A DNA stretch of 64,000 bases from Collybiopsis luxurians FD-317 M1. Taxonomy: Eukaryota > Basidiomycota > Agaricomycetes > Agaricales > Omphalotaceae. Both the position numbers and the translations under genes were made by a program. The number at the start of each line of letters is the position of its first letter. The stretch's first letter is position 1. The DNA lies in assembly GCA_000827265.1 (NCBI GenBank), contig KN834793.1:137753-201752 (forward strand). The letters are read 5' to 3'. The notes below the pieces were generated by a model. The model ran no database searches. It worked only from the letters and a program-made list of their open reading frames with translations, and was not told the DNA's origin. Shown here in pieces: positions 46,771 to 59,280 of this stretch.

Positions 46771-47159
46771 GAATACCTTCAGGCTGGTTCTTATCACTTC
46801 GACACATTTCAGTGGACCCCACTCTCTTTCAGCAACCCGAGTCACTGCTATTACAGCAATTATTTCGCCTCCAGACGCACAGCACATTCCACTAAGTCAC
46901 TCGGAAAATTCCTGAAATCAATGGGTCTATTTTGGCCTGCATGCTTTGGTATTCCCGTCGGTGTCATTCTGTTCTATCATACCTCTTCATTGCTAAATTT
47001 TTCGATTTTGAAAGTTAAAACCACAGCTCGATGTTTTTGGCCCACAGCGCAACTCGTCGCAATGATTCGGACCTCAGTGATGAATGAACCTATTGAGAGT
47101 GAGTTTCCAAAGGTCGAGAAGGGCGACGGAACCGTTTACTTCACATTTCCCCGTTGGCT

Positions 47160-47250
47160 ATCCCCTCCCAGCTAGCCCGAAGAACCCCAACAAGTATCTA
47201 CCGGGAAGTTCGAATTTTAGTTGTGTAATCATTCACAATGCTACGCCGCT
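47160..47250. repeat. dispersed repeat A, right copy
   Basis: Partner of 42262-42350; see that entry. Non-coding. Confidence 0.5.
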
Positions 47251-49522
47251 GCAATCGCGTAGCCTTTACCGTCTCTACTGGAGATTTGACAGATCGACAA
47301 AGACCGTTCGAAGTAGAAGATGGACGGCTCCAAGGTGAAGAAAGTATCTGATTAGAATCAGACGCCCTACAGCGAGATTACGGCGAATAGAATCTAAAAT
47401 TGTATGTTTCTTCCATTCTACAATTTAACCATTCGCATCGTCTTCACCTAGGTGGATTCAAACGTCCGATATGGACTATAAATATGCACAGACTCTCCAC
47501 GAGGTAGATTCGGATTTTGCCAGTAACGAAAAAAGGAGAGGGTTCTATGCATCCGAAGATCCACCGAAATGGGCACGACAGCGGGAAAAAATAAAGCTCA
47601 ATTGTAGCTGCTTCGGTGATATTGCCGTACAGTCCACCGAGGGAGGAATTAAGACGTTTTTTTTTGGCGCCACCGTGTGTTTTGTAGGCTGATCATCCCG
47701 GAATAGCTTCGAACTCTATAAGCTTCTTATCATATGAAAATCGGATTAGCAGTACCTCGAAATCTCATTTTTCTCGAGACCTAGTAGTACCGTAGCTCAA
47801 GTTTGGCGTTCATAACGGATCTCGAACGAATCGCACAGACTACCGGCCTTCATCATCTCCCTTTACTATAGCAGATTTCAGTCCATGTGGAGAGCGCACA
47901 GCAGTCGAGGAAATTAGGGTTCTCGTTGAAGTAGGAGTAAAGCTGGTGCATTTTACCCTCCAAACTTTCGATGCGATGTGTTCCCGCACCTAAAGTTTGT
48001 GCACAAAAGCGTCCGGGAAAAGTATCAAAAACAAATTTGGGGCAGGCAATTAATTGCTATCAAAGATATTTCCATTTTCCAAATGAGCTGCTTTTCGTGT
48101 TAACGGATGGTAAGTTATATCATTTTCGGGAGGATGAAAGATTTGCATAGATGATCTCTCGCATCCCGAGGGGCTTTTTTAACATATCGTACTCAGATCG
48201 TCGGTCTTTAGTAACGTAGAGATGTTCAAGTTCGATATAGTGACAGACTCTGCTCAACAAGCTTCATAAATGAGTGTAATCCGGTCAAATCCTGTGTACT
48301 ATCCGAGATGCCACCGCTATATAGTCGTTGTAATCACACATGTCACTAGTCCTTAGTTGTATGTATGCATCCACGTTCATCCGTGTATTTCATCCGTGTA
48401 TAGCTCACTCGAGGTGGGCTCTGCCCGCTTCAACTGTTTTGGAGCATCAGTTAGACCACCCTTGGCTGGAACGTGCCAGTTATCTCCGTTTCTTAACATA
48501 TAAATGAGCACTTCTTTCTCCGAACATCATCTGAACCTATATTAACGCCCATACCCTTGTTCCAAATCAAAAAAAAAAAAAAAAAAAGCGCCTTGCAACT
48601 TCGAAATGCAGCCGTATTCTATACGTTTTTCGGACTTTCTTCCAGATCCATTCTCGACCCAGGACTTCATTCAACAAAGTTTGGCGTTCATAGCGGATGC
48701 GTAGGCGCACATGCATAGACTTCAACCTGAAAGCTGATTATCATGGATAGGTTGCATAGATTCGAGTAGAATGTGGCCCTTTTCGCTTGTGCAAACATTT
48801 CAACATTTAGTAGCAGAAACTAGTCTTCTTTGGTGAGCTTGAATTATTCTGATCATCCCCAGTGCTTATCGTCCTAGCTTTATCGTCATAAGGGACGAGC
48901 TCTCATTCTTATTCGCGAATAGCCGAACGCCACATTTCATTTCGCGCGCAACGGAGAGATTGACATGATGGGCTTCTGAAAAAATACACAGCAACCAATG
49001 CGTCAGGTGTAGGGAATTAGGCCCGTCTTTATCGTAGAAGTGTCGGACTTTTACAGGCGTTGTGAACATTATACTGAACAGCAAAAGCCAAGATCGCTTA
49101 TCAGCTATCTCGAAGTCAAAGGGTCATCAATGGGCGCCTTTGTATTGGTATTGCCTCTGGAAAAATCCGGCTCTTTCATGTCGCCCACAAGCCCCCCACT
49201 TCTTCTTTTACCACCATAAACTAAGGCGTGTCAAGATCCCGCCAGTCATCCGAAGACTCCAAGCATTCTGTATGATTTTAGGCGCATACAATCAACAAAG
49301 ATCGGGCTGGTTTGGGTTATCGGACCGGCAACCGCTACCTGGATGTGTACATAGCTTCGAGCTGACTTACAAGCGCTAAGTACTACTACTTACGCGCTGC
49401 CACAGCGCCTCGACCAGGTCCAATTCGAGTTCGGAGATGAGGTGCCCAGTAATTAGCATAATATCAATGGATTGGAATTTACATACACCCGCCAACTTAG
49501 CTCAAAAAGACAATTAAAAAGG

Positions 49523-49529
49523 TATAAAA
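49523..49529 (+). promoter_or_regulatory. TATA box of terpene synthase D
   Basis: TATAAAA 68 bp before the ATG, followed by 'ctcctctcagagccc', as in C and E. Confidence 0.65.
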
Positions 49530-49590
49530 GGCTTAGGCTGTTGACCCCTCCTCTCAGAGCCCAGGCAACAGACAACAGAGCTTATCAGCA

Positions 49591-50754
49591 ATGGCACCAT
49601 TCGCATCCCAAATCATCGACACCGCCAGTATTCCTACCTACTTCAGCTCCTTCCCCGTCAAGAACTCTCAGCTGGAGGCGCTCCAGACCATCGAAGATGC
49701 GTTGCGAGTCACTATCCAGAGCTGCACTAGCCCTGGCACTAGGGAGCGTAAGAAGGCCGAATATCGCCACACCAATCCAGCTGGACATCTCTTTGGATTG
49801 TGCTTCTCAACAGCCGAGAAGGATCGCTTGAAATATGTCGTCCAGTTCATCGAGTTCCTGTGCATCGTAGATGGTGGGCATCTTATCGAGACCGATACGC
49901 ACACACTGATCCGCCTTTCGGTATAGACGTAATGGAAGATCTTCCTTTTGGAGAAGCGTGCATAGAACATGCTATTCTCCGGCAGGCTTTATATAAAAAA
50001 TACGACGGAGATCAGTACGCAGGTCTTGCTGCGGGAGGAATGAAGACTTTCCTGCGCGAAATGCGTGTCGACCTTCTTGGGCAGGACGATCCCAATAATA
50101 AGGCATTGCTCAAAACTCTGGACATCAGTCTTCACAACCGAGACAGTGTCGACATTGAATTCAAAAGTCTCGAGCGATACATTCCCTACAGGAAGACGAA
50201 CTTCGATTATGAGTGAGTAGGAAGTTATGATATACTTTTTGGAAATATGAAACCCATATCCCATGCAGTTTCGTATGCCAACTCATCCGATGGTCTTCGA
50301 CTATTCCACTCCAGCTGGCTGAACAAGAGGAAAAAATAGCACGTAAATATGAGAATAGCATCGGCATCATCGTCGGACTTAGCAATGATTATTTCTCCTG
50401 GGAAATGGAGCGTAAACAACCTACAGACAGAATTCGGAACGCGGTTGCTGTCCTTATGAAAGAATACAATCTTCCCGACAAGCAAGCCAAATCGATGCTC
50501 AAGGGCATTATTGTCGACGAGGAGGAAAAAGCGAGGCGACTGAGGACTGATATAGATGCCAATGAAACTTTGTCCAACGATTTGAAGAATTATGTCCTGG
50601 CATTGGAACTTTTTGCGGCTGGATATAGCTTTTGGTGTGCTACTTCTCCAAGGTTAGAAATCGTTATATGCAAGCAGATTGACATCGAATACTTACCATC
50701 TACTGTGCGCCCAGATATCACCGTCCCCAAACAGAAGAGGACTTGGCAAACTAA
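49591..50754 (+). CDS. class I terpene synthase D
   Basis: Four exons (49591-49873, 49927-50212, 50269-50652, 50715-50754) give 330 aa. All catalytic motifs are intact: DDVMED 94-99, NDYFSWEME with N229/S233/E237, and RYHRPQTEEDL at the end. It differs from synthase C by only a few residues (for example Ala for Thr and Ile for Val near residues 12-15, Val for Ile in the 'EMRVDLLGQDDP' helix). Intron 1 again interrupts the second Asp codon. Probably the sister enzyme of C with the same reaction; product unknown. Confidence 0.92.
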
Positions 50755-53001
50755 CTTTCTGCCGAATTCTTAATTCTCAAACGGAGCGTCGAGTTATCCG
50801 ACCGGTTCCAGACCTGGAACCCAAACTAGAGCAAACCGAGGTTAGAGGTCATAAAGATGTACCATAGCTTGAAAATTTTGGGCTGTCGTTGCAAAGATAC
50901 AGTATGTATGTATTATTTATACATTGAGGTTCTTAGAGTATGTAGGGTGCAAAGCATTTGTTTGTCCGGGATTTATTGAGGGTTCTGCTGAGCTTACTTC
51001 GCTCTTTGTTGGCGATGGATGCAAATAATCCTAGGCAGTTAGCTGTGGAACGTCTATGAATCGCCCCAGGTTAAATTAAGAAATGTCAATTTGCAAAGTA
51101 ATTGAAAACCCACTGCAAAATTATTAGAATGTGAAGCCAACGACGAAGCGGCTACCTGATGGGATGTGTTCATGTCTATGTTGTACACTCTATTGTGGAA
51201 ACGCTGATTGGTATACTGTGTAAGACGCCAGGCTTTGACTCTATCTAACGAGAAGCAGTTGAATATGAGCCTAGAGTTTAGGATAACCGACTGGGCACTG
51301 TAGATGCTGAGTCCCTCCACCTCTAACTCTTTCGCGCCTCTTAATCAGTTTCAGCCCCATCGAAGCCAGAAACGCGAATAGTGCAATATGTTGTGAGTGA
51401 CTCGAAAAGATCAAATGAAGAAGAAATCTAACCTTCAATCTTTGGGCACGAACGTGCAAACTGCAGTTATTGGGTGTGTTGATTAGATTTTATCTGCCGA
51501 AGGAGATCTCTGGAAGCCCTTTCGAAAACGCGTCACGACACCACTAGATATTGAGTACTAGTCCAATGATGATTGTTCCCGATGTGTCCAATCTTCTGTG
51601 CTTCTGCCCCCTGCGGCATCATATCGCGACCCAATCGTCTTTGTCGGTCTTGGGCAAAAATGTTATATGCGGGGTCGGTAGTCAGAGATTGCATAAACTT
51701 AATTCATGAATGGATCGCCTAATTTCCAGACGGAAATCCCACCTCTTCTATGTACAGCTTATCACTACATACAGCTTATGGGAAACAAAAATTAAACAAC
51801 TTCCATAGAGGGTAAGCTCTCATATTTTCACTACTTTAGTGAGAAGCTCAATGCTGTGCTATGCAAATATTAGCGAGCGATTTGGCAGTTGGGCAAAGAG
51901 AATATGTTAGTGAGTCACACGTAAAGCCTGTATAATTCTCAACTGTTTGTCACAAGAGATGAAACTACATACGAAAAGGTCAGTTATTCGAAATTTTGTA
52001 GGAGTCTGAGCTACATCCTCGCCGACATTCGATGAGTTAGGTCAAAGCTGTAAATACAGGACCGTGTTAGTACGTGGGGCCTAAGCATTCCCCACGCCAC
52101 AGTTGTCATTCCATAAATCAGTGTAAGTGTAACGCTTAGATAATCCAAAACATGGAACACGACGGAATTGCACGCGTCGAACCAGTTGGGCTACCTGTCC
52201 CTTGCTGGGCCTAAGGTTACACACGCCTATACCCCGTTTCTGGGACCATGTTACCCCAGTTCGGCCGGCAAGGAAACCATAGCGGCACCGCTCCGCTACA
52301 GTAAGCCCCGAAGGATTGCTTACCTTTCGTACGTGAAACTTACTCTATGTCAAACAAAAATGTCAGACTTTGACTAGGCATGTGATTTTTCTACCGTGAA
52401 AGGCGAGACGGACTTTATCGAGAATGATATTAGCACTGGCAAACTTCGATGCTTTATTCTGCCACCAGGCCTTCCCAGCTATCGTCGACCTCGGGTGGGG
52501 TTGGATCACCCTTACCATTCACATTGTCGAGGCAGTAATGAATATAATTTTAAATGGAGTTTCAGAATTCCATGCTAAGGATACGCGTGCTGTCACAGTC
52601 TATGTCTCCAGGCGCATAACTGCTTGAAGGAGAGTGAGTTGTGGTCAGAATTCAAACCAATTCGATTGGTTGAGCCCGCCCCTCGTACATGCAAAAACAG
52701 AGATAAATCGCGTTCCGACTCCCAAAAAACCCTTGTGTGATCAATTGACAGGCAGCTGCTGGAAGCGTAGTTCGAACTTTAACTCATTAAACCGGAGGCC
52801 TAACACTTGGCGACAAGCATCGTAACCTTATACGATGGCGCATTTATGGCTGTTTTGATCTGGCTCGATGTGGAGTTGAAGGATGGCATTCCAGACAGGG
52901 AGCTGTCCTAACGTTACAAAGTGGAGTCCGAATCGATCAAAATCCGTATGTTCCTCTCAAACCTTCTGCAGACTTGACTTCAAAGTACGATAAGGCAAAG
53001 A
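50755..53001. other. intergenic between terpene synthases D and E
   Basis: The first about 420 bp are the duplicated 3' flank of D. Beyond that are only short frames. A plus frame at 52424-52627 contains 'FPAIVDLGWGWITLTIHIVE', hydrophobic and protein-like, but it has no start-supported model. No gene called. Confidence 0.35.
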
Positions 53002-53008
53002 TATAAAA
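53002..53008 (+). promoter_or_regulatory. TATA box of terpene synthase E
   Basis: TATAAAA 72 bp before the ATG, followed by 'gttcctctcagagtcc', the element shared with C and D. Confidence 0.65.
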
Positions 53009-53073
53009 GGTCTAGTAAGGTGCGGGCCCGTTCCTCTCAGAGTCCATACGACAGAAAGCAGAAAACAGCAGCA

Positions 53074-54249
53074 ATGGCACCATTTACGTCCGAGGCCGTC
53101 GACACCAGCGGTGTTCCGACTTATTTCGGCTCCTTCCCCGTCAAGACCTCTAATTGCGAGGCACTCCCAACCATCCGGGATGCGTTGCGACTCACTATCC
53201 AAAGGTGCACTGTTCCCGGCTCCAAGGAGCGTAAAAAAGCTGAGTATCGTCATACCAACCCGACTGGACATCTCTTTGGGTTGTGCTTACCGATGGTGGA
53301 GAAGAACCGCTTGAAATATGCAGTCCAACTGGTCGAACTCCTGTGTATCGTAGATGGTAAAGTGTTCTACCCATCGAAGCCACTGTTAAGCACACTGACC
53401 TGCGGCACCTCCCTGTATAGATGTGATGGAAGATCTCCCGTTCGGTGAAGCGTGCATAGAGCACGCTGTCCTCCGACAGGCCTTATATGAGAAGTATGAC
53501 AAAGACCAATATGCTGGCCTCGCTGTCGGAGGTTTGAAGTCTTTCCTTCGCGAGCTGCGCGTCGAGCTTCTTTGCCAGAAAGATCCCAACAATGCCGCAT
53601 TGCTCAGAACGCTCGACGTCAGTCTTCACAAGCGGGACAGTGTTGACGTTGAATTTGAAAATCTCGAGACATACATTCCCTATAGGAAGACAAATTTTGA
53701 TTATGAGTGAGTGAAAAGCCACCAGGGATATTTGCTCGAAGACATTCTTCAATCTGCTTCTGATAGCTTCGTATGTAAACTGATCCGCTGGTCTTCGACT
53801 ATCCCACTCGAACTAGCCGAGGAGGAGGAAAAGACCGCCCGCAAATACGAGCATAGTATCGGAGTTATCGTTGGACTTACCAACGATTACTTCTCCTGGG
53901 AAATGGAGCACCGACAACCTACAGACAGAATCCGCAATGCGATCGCCGTTCTAATGAAAGAACATGGTAGTCTCTCCGACAAGCAGGCCAAATCGACACT
54001 CAAAGACGTCATTGTCGATGAAGAGCAAAAAGCTTGGAGGCTCAAATCCGAGATAGATGCCAATGAATTTTTTTCAACCGACCTGAAGAAATATGTACTG
54101 GCGCTGCAACTTTTTGCGGCAGGATATAGCTTTTGGTGTGCCACGTCTCCGAGGTACGGACCATTTTTTTCGTCAGATCAGGATCAATCGTAATTATGCA
54201 TACACTCAGGTACCACCATTCGCAGACAGAAGAGGACCTAGCAAACTAG
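53074..54249 (+). CDS. class I terpene synthase E
   Basis: Four exons (53074-53356, 53421-53706, 53767-54153, 54210-54249) give 331 aa. DDVMED at 94-99, NSE triad 'NDYFSWEME' (N229, S233, E237) and 'SPRYHHSQTEEDLAN' for the late Arg-Tyr motif (R319-Y320), with His-Ser where A, C and D have Arg-Pro. It is intermediate in divergence: closer to A, C and D than to B. It has one extra codon in exon 3 ('EHGSLSDKQ' where C and D have 'EYNLPDKQ'), shared with A. Regulatory layout as in C and D. Substrate and product unknown. Confidence 0.92.
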
Positions 54250-55233
54250 CTTCTGAGAATGTGTGATGTTGAGTTTCAGCCGCCGAATGATTGGTTCTCA
54301 TGGTTTTTGATATTTTTGTTTTGCTTCGCTGCTTGAGATGTGTAGGCATAACGATTGAGGGTGGAGCGTTGGGCCGCGAGGCTCTCTTGAGGACCCTACC
54401 GTTACATATATGACCTCTGTTAATCAGACCTTGAAGGAACAGTTGTTGCCGCTGGATTGCAACGCCCGCTCATGATATGAATGACCATGCGATTGCAAGT
54501 ACCCTGCCTCTTCATAAGCATCCAAGAAGCTCGGTAATGAAGCGCTTTGGAGGCCATTATCGTCGTCAAATGGTAAAGAGAGTTGATGCACATTCGAACA
54601 CAAAAAGCCAGTCTATCGGCCACTATATTGACAAAGAACAGGTTAACACGTTACGCACAGACATAAACATCCGTAGCGCCCAGGAGGAAACACAAGACTA
54701 ACAAAAAAAGAAAGAAACACAGGGAGGGAGGGATCAAACCACCATCCAATATTCGTTATGCAAAATGCAGCCAGTACTATCCAAGAATAAAAAACATCAA
54801 ACATAAAACATAATCATCCACACACTCCAGCCTTTCTCCATCCACGAAACAAATACCGAGTAGAATGAGCGAGTTTTCAGGGAAAGGAGAGTGAGGAAAT
54901 AGCGGCGGATGCGGCAAAGAAATAAAACAGGAAACGCAGTGCCGCCGCATCAGAATGATTGGCAGCGTACCTGCACAAGTATCGCCGAGTGAAGTGAAGG
55001 GAAGAAAGAAGATGGAAAAAAGACACCAGAGTTATACACGACATGGAAACTCATACACACATCTCAGAGAGATGTAGAGAGGCAGATACAAGAGTAAAAT
55101 CAGGTCAAGCAGGTGGTATAAGATATGAGATAAAAGATCTTGACTTCGGAGAACCAGCCCAATTATGCCCGCTTTGCTTTGAACAATAGATAGATACGGC
55201 ACCCAGTAAGCGGAGGAAAGATTGAAAAAGTGT
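54250..55233. other. intergenic; 3' flanks of synthase E and the membrane protein gene
   Basis: Convergent 3' regions. Short frames only (at most 75 codons). Purine-rich 'aaaaaaagaaagaaacac' and 'gggagggaggg' near 54700-54730. Nothing else supportable. Confidence 0.4.
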
Positions 55234-56748
55234 TTACATTCCACCGTAAGCATCATCGGGATCGTAAACAGTCTCAGGCCTCTTTAGCGCATCCGCGTGC
55301 TTTACTGCAACTGCTGCAGGAGCCGCAGCCGGCGCCGGAGGGGCAACAGAAGGATATTCAACTGGAGAATGGTAGGGATGCGGGTTCTGCAGGGGAGTCG
55401 CAGATGTGGGCGACATTAATCCAGTTTGGTAGTCGGCCGGATGAGACATGGTCGAAGAAGGAGGGCTGGGCACACGGTTCATATCCATATACTGCTGAGC
55501 GGGATGGGTATCTGTTTCACGGAGGGTAGGCTGCCTATTGAGGTACGTGTTGTGCGCAGTGGTTGGGTCCATCTCCTGAGCAGAACCGGCACTCATGCTA
55601 TGTGCGATAGGATTGGCAGGCGGGAAAGTGTCTCCGGGATTGAGGCTGTAAACGGGTTCTTGGGTATAGTTGGGGTATGCATTGTACGGTGGGTTGAACG
55701 GATCACCACCGGTACCAGGGGTGTACGGTTCAGGGCCGCCGTAGGGGTCGGCGGCAGGGTAGTTGTTATAAGTAGCGGGAGGGATAGCTGGAGAGTGCGC
55801 CATATGGCGGGCAATCATGGTGGGTGGACGAGCAGAGAAGTTATCGTTGCCAAATTCGTCGTCGAGGAGAGCAGCGGAACGACGGAAATGAGAAGCATCG
55901 AAGTGCTCTTCTTCATTACGGCGAGCGCGGAGTCGGCGCTGAGAAAAAATCGTCTGAATGCAAATGCTTTTCCCCGGAAAACGATTTCAAACTTACCACG
56001 ACGAAGGCAACGATGACCGCTACGACAAGAATACCACCAATAGTACCGAAAATAGCACCGACAATTGAACCAGCGCTAACTCCGCCAGAACTCGAGTTGG
56101 AAGCTGAGTTCGAAACAGCTGCGGTACTGGCTACTGAGGATGAAGGGGGCACAGTTACTGTCGCGACAGTCCTGCTAGGCTTAGCAGTGTCTACAGCAGA
56201 AGACTAGCATAGCAAGTCCTTAATAAGACTCCAGCTGAATAGAATTAGAAAACGTACTGTTGTAAAAGAAGACGAGCTAGACGTCGAGGAGGAACTAGAG
56301 GAGCTCGTTTTGATGGAAGAAGAACTCGTGGAAGTGCTCGAAGAAGTGCTCAAACTGGTGCCAGAGGTTGTCAGAGACGTCGAGATGGACGTGGGGAGAA
56401 GGCCGGGCAACGAAAGCACTGGTGTAATAGAGGTCGGGGTTACCACCCCCTTTGAGGTTGTAGTAACTGAGGCAGGCCCAACGACAGAGAGCACACTAGT
56501 CGTCGAGGCTACATAAATGGAATTTTGAGAATTTTTCCAAACAAATGAATGGGGATTAAATACGTACTGCCTCCTTTAAGAGGGTTGGTGGTGGTAGTCT
56601 TTTCATTATTGATACCATCACCAATGGCAGGATCGCTATCCTCACCATCCTCACCCAGGCCGCCAACGTTGATGATCGCACGGTTCAGGTAAGCTTTTCT
56701 GCGGTGAAATTCCGTAGAACGATGTTTGAGCTCAAGCCGGTGGTTCAT
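55234..56748 (-). CDS. Ser/Thr-rich single-pass membrane protein
   Basis: Four exons (56748-56568, 56508-56258, 56203-55997, 55938-55234) give 447 aa. Residues about 60-190 are a Ser/Thr-rich, probably O-mannosylated stalk with long Ser runs, followed by one glycine-rich membrane helix ('IVGAIFGTIGGILVVAVIVA', about residues 188-213), an Arg-rich stop-transfer ('RRLRARRNEEE') and a Pro/Tyr/Asn-rich cytosolic tail of about 230 residues. This layout is that of Mid2/WSC-like wall sensors and Axl2/SKG6-type proteins, but there is no WSC or cadherin domain. The start gives a charged N-terminus ('MNHRLELKHRSTEFHRRKAY') without an obvious signal peptide, so an upstream exon or signal-anchor insertion is possible. 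Wall sensing is inferred from architecture only. Confidence 0.8.
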
Positions 56749-57728
56749 GGCTTTTTGTTGTGGTTATAATGAATGTGAGAATAAAGAATGTGGGGGGTGG
56801 AAAAGAAGGGATATTGAGCCTCAGAGAGCTTCGATAGGACTCGAGTCTGAAGCTGGGAGCGAGGAGATCGAGTGGGAAGGGAGGAAAGAATCAATTTCGG
56901 CACACGCTAGCATGAAACTCCAGATCACGTGCAATGCCGGGAGCGGCACAATCGGCCGCTATTTTTTCGGTAACTCACTGACAGCTTGTACTTTGCAGTA
57001 ACCGAGTACTGAGTATTGAGATTACTGAGTTTTGACCAGAACGCATTACTGTTATATCTATAAGAGCCACAGTATCTTAAGTACTACGAGGTATAGGCTG
57101 AAAGGTTGTCATCTACACAATCAACTTTTCGAGATCATGATCCCGCCGGGCGGGGCGCCAAGAACATATCAACCAACGACCATCGATCTATTTCATGATG
57201 GCATCGAGCATTCGGGACGTAACCATGACATCTGGCAGGGATCATCCAGGTTTACACACGCGCGCTAGACGTCCAGAGATGGAGGAAAAAATAGCACTCA
57301 ACTATGAAGCGACATGGAGAGGGGGGATAGCGGAAAGAATCCGAATCGGACATTGTCATATTCCAGTTGAGTGACATTCAGGAGTTCTAATGGAGCGAGA
57401 ATGTAAAATATTATACAGTAAAGTAAGATTCGAAAATGAGCTGTACGGGACTGTACGGAGACAACCATTAAGGCCTCCAAGGTCTACGTTGCGGCCACTA
57501 AATAATCCCGCACTATATCCCATTTTAGCTGTCAAAGCTTAAGTTCCCCCACTTCCCCACTCAAATGCTTAGGGAAGAAATCAGAAATCGACTGGATTTT
57601 GGAAAGAAAGGTGAAGGGTAAAACAGGCTATTAAGATCCTTCGACTCGTATTCCTCTTCCAGCTTTACAGCTGAATTTCGGCCGAGTATCACGGTCAATA
57701 GATCAGTCCACCCAAAGAGGCAGCTGAA
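56749..57728. other. intergenic, no gene seen
   Basis: Promoter side of the membrane protein gene, then about 700 bp with short frames only. No motif recognised. Confidence 0.4.
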
Positions 57729-58990
57729 TTAGTCGGTTCCGCAATCACTGACAGTGACTACAATCGTTGTGCAAGAGCCCTGGAAAATCACCGGAAGCTC
57801 CTTGGCCGAAGGGCGGTTCGTACGAGTCAAGGCACAGGCAAACACGGTTGAACGATGCAGCTCCCATAAACAGCCTCCTCTTCTGGCATGACTTTCAACA
57901 TTGCGAGTGAACATTCGATGCTTTGGCTGGGAATAAGCTCAACCCTGAGAAGAGTGAAAAACAAAACGACATATCATTCTCATCGCAAATAGCTCTGAAC
58001 GTCTGTTCGCACGAGCCAGATATTTGTCACTAAACGTCTTTCCTGTCAATTCCACTATTTTTACAAGGTGGTCATCCTCGCGCATCCACGACTTATCTTC
58101 AGCCTCTACCGGTGCAAACAACCACTGGCCAACAAGAAGCTCGAAGGTCTGGGGCAGGGGAGTCAAGGATTATAGTATGTAAGGAATTAAGTACGTACAA
58201 GCTTGAGGCAGCCCATGGCGCATATGTCAATTTTGGGTGAGAAATCGAGAAATGGTAGTGATTCTGGAGCGCAGAGTGGATAGGTGGATAGGCAGAGAAT
58301 TTGTTTACAGGTGGTTATTCGCCTGCTCTTTGAGCTACATTTGAATGAGGTGGTATCTAGTATGTATTATTGTGATTGTCTGGTCATTCTCGACATATCC
58401 AATTCACTCAAGAAGCTAGGCCTCACGTCCCATTGAAAACTGTGGAGTATCGGCTGAGAGCGAAAAATTTGGATACTGGAGGCCCTCTATGTCTCGCCTG
58501 CAGGTGGTTCTAGGGCCAAATGATCTTGAGGTATCTCTCACTGGGGACAGAGTCGAAGAGGATATTGTCAGATTTGATATCTCGCGAAAGAAGTCGCTCG
58601 AAAATGTCAATAAGCCACACAAGATAAAAGCAAGGAAAAATGCAAACCTGCGCGAATAATTTTTGATCTGCGTAGGTGCGACAGAGCCTGCAAAATTGAA
58701 GTATTTGACAATAACATGTTTTGTAGTATGAACTGGCAATGCTTTCTTCGATGTACTACCGCGGAAGCCGAGTCGTAAAGACGCATTACTAGACACAGAT
58801 GTGTTCCTCCAGAACCTTGAATTTCAAAGTGATCCTGAAGCAGAGAGAATTGGTCCCAATCATCGTTGATCAGCAATTTGTTGCAAAAGCTCAAGCTCGC
58901 GAGGAAGACCAGCATGGTATGTACTATGCATTGGTACATGTAATAAACAGCACGTTTGCAGCGTGATACTCGTTGGCACATCCGGTTGTC
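57729..58990 (-). pseudogene. decayed SRPK-like protein kinase
   Basis: Recognisable kinase pieces occur in the right order on the minus strand but in different frames. They are 'DHFEIQGSGGTHLCLVM' (58.80-58.85 kb, end of the N-lobe), the catalytic loop 'RDIKSDNILFD' (about 58.57-58.60 kb), 'IDICAMGCLKL' (helix F, about 58.2 kb), 'TFELLVGQWLFAP' and 'EDDHLVKIVELTGKTFSDKY' (58.0-58.15 kb), and 'NRPSAKELP' (about 57.8 kb). Functional relatives are the SRPK-type kinases expanded in Agaricomycetes, which phosphorylate Ser-Arg-rich proteins. Here a stop follows the catalytic loop and frames change at least twice, with the Trp expected in helix F replaced by Cys. The glycine-rich loop was not found. 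Confidence 0.65.
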
Positions 58991-59280
58991 GAGAACTTGT
59001 CAAACTTGAAACAGATAGTGAGGTTACTACCTGTTACACAATTCCAGCTCCTTGTGAATGAGAAACATACCTACCAGAGACTAATCAGGCGTTTGAGTAA
59101 AGTCCAGTGTCTAACTTGCAGCGAGGCCATTCTTCGGCTTCTGTCCCGGGCACAGGAGAAGCTGGTGAAACAAAGGCGAGGGATTTGAAGGCATACAAAT
59201 CTTGCGCAAGTCCACACCTTCAGGGCTAAACGACCTCCTCAGTCACTGACGCCACCTTGAGCCCTAAAACCTCGTAAATA
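58866..59280. repeat. direct repeat, left copy (kinase 5' part and upstream)
   Basis: Matches 62586-63075: 'gtactatgcattggtacatg', 'cagcgtgatact', 'gttggcacatc', 'gtcaa', 'gaggttact', 'ccttgtgaatgag' and 'gggatttgaa' recur in the same order. It lies at the 5' side of the decayed kinase, so the right copy is a fragment of a related kinase locus. Confidence 0.7.

Larger units (their letters stand above)
45615..49522. other. intergenic between terpene synthases C and D
   Basis: The first about 420 bp belong to the C/D duplication. The rest has short frames, one longer plus frame at 46648-47175 (175 codons) that runs through a tandem repeat and lacks motifs, an A18 run near 48570, and two copies of a 'tttggcgttcata' block near 47800 and 48680. 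No gene can be supported. Confidence 0.35.
49480..51175 (+). repeat. segmental duplication carrying terpene synthase D
   Basis: Partner of 44349-46035, same orientation, offset 5134 bp at the start codons. Introns and 3' flank are conserved as well as exons, which indicates a young event or gene conversion. Confidence 0.8.

Noticed and set aside
48566..48590. A run of about 18 A followed by coding-free DNA, like a retroposed poly(A) tail
   Set aside because: No retrocopy or target-site duplication is recognisable upstream, so an ordinary homopolymer is the simpler reading.
49585..49970. Minus-strand frames repeated opposite each terpene synthase (also 44451-44836 and 52957-53464)
   Set aside because: They recur only because the sense genes are paralogs; composition and lack of introns mark them as shadows.
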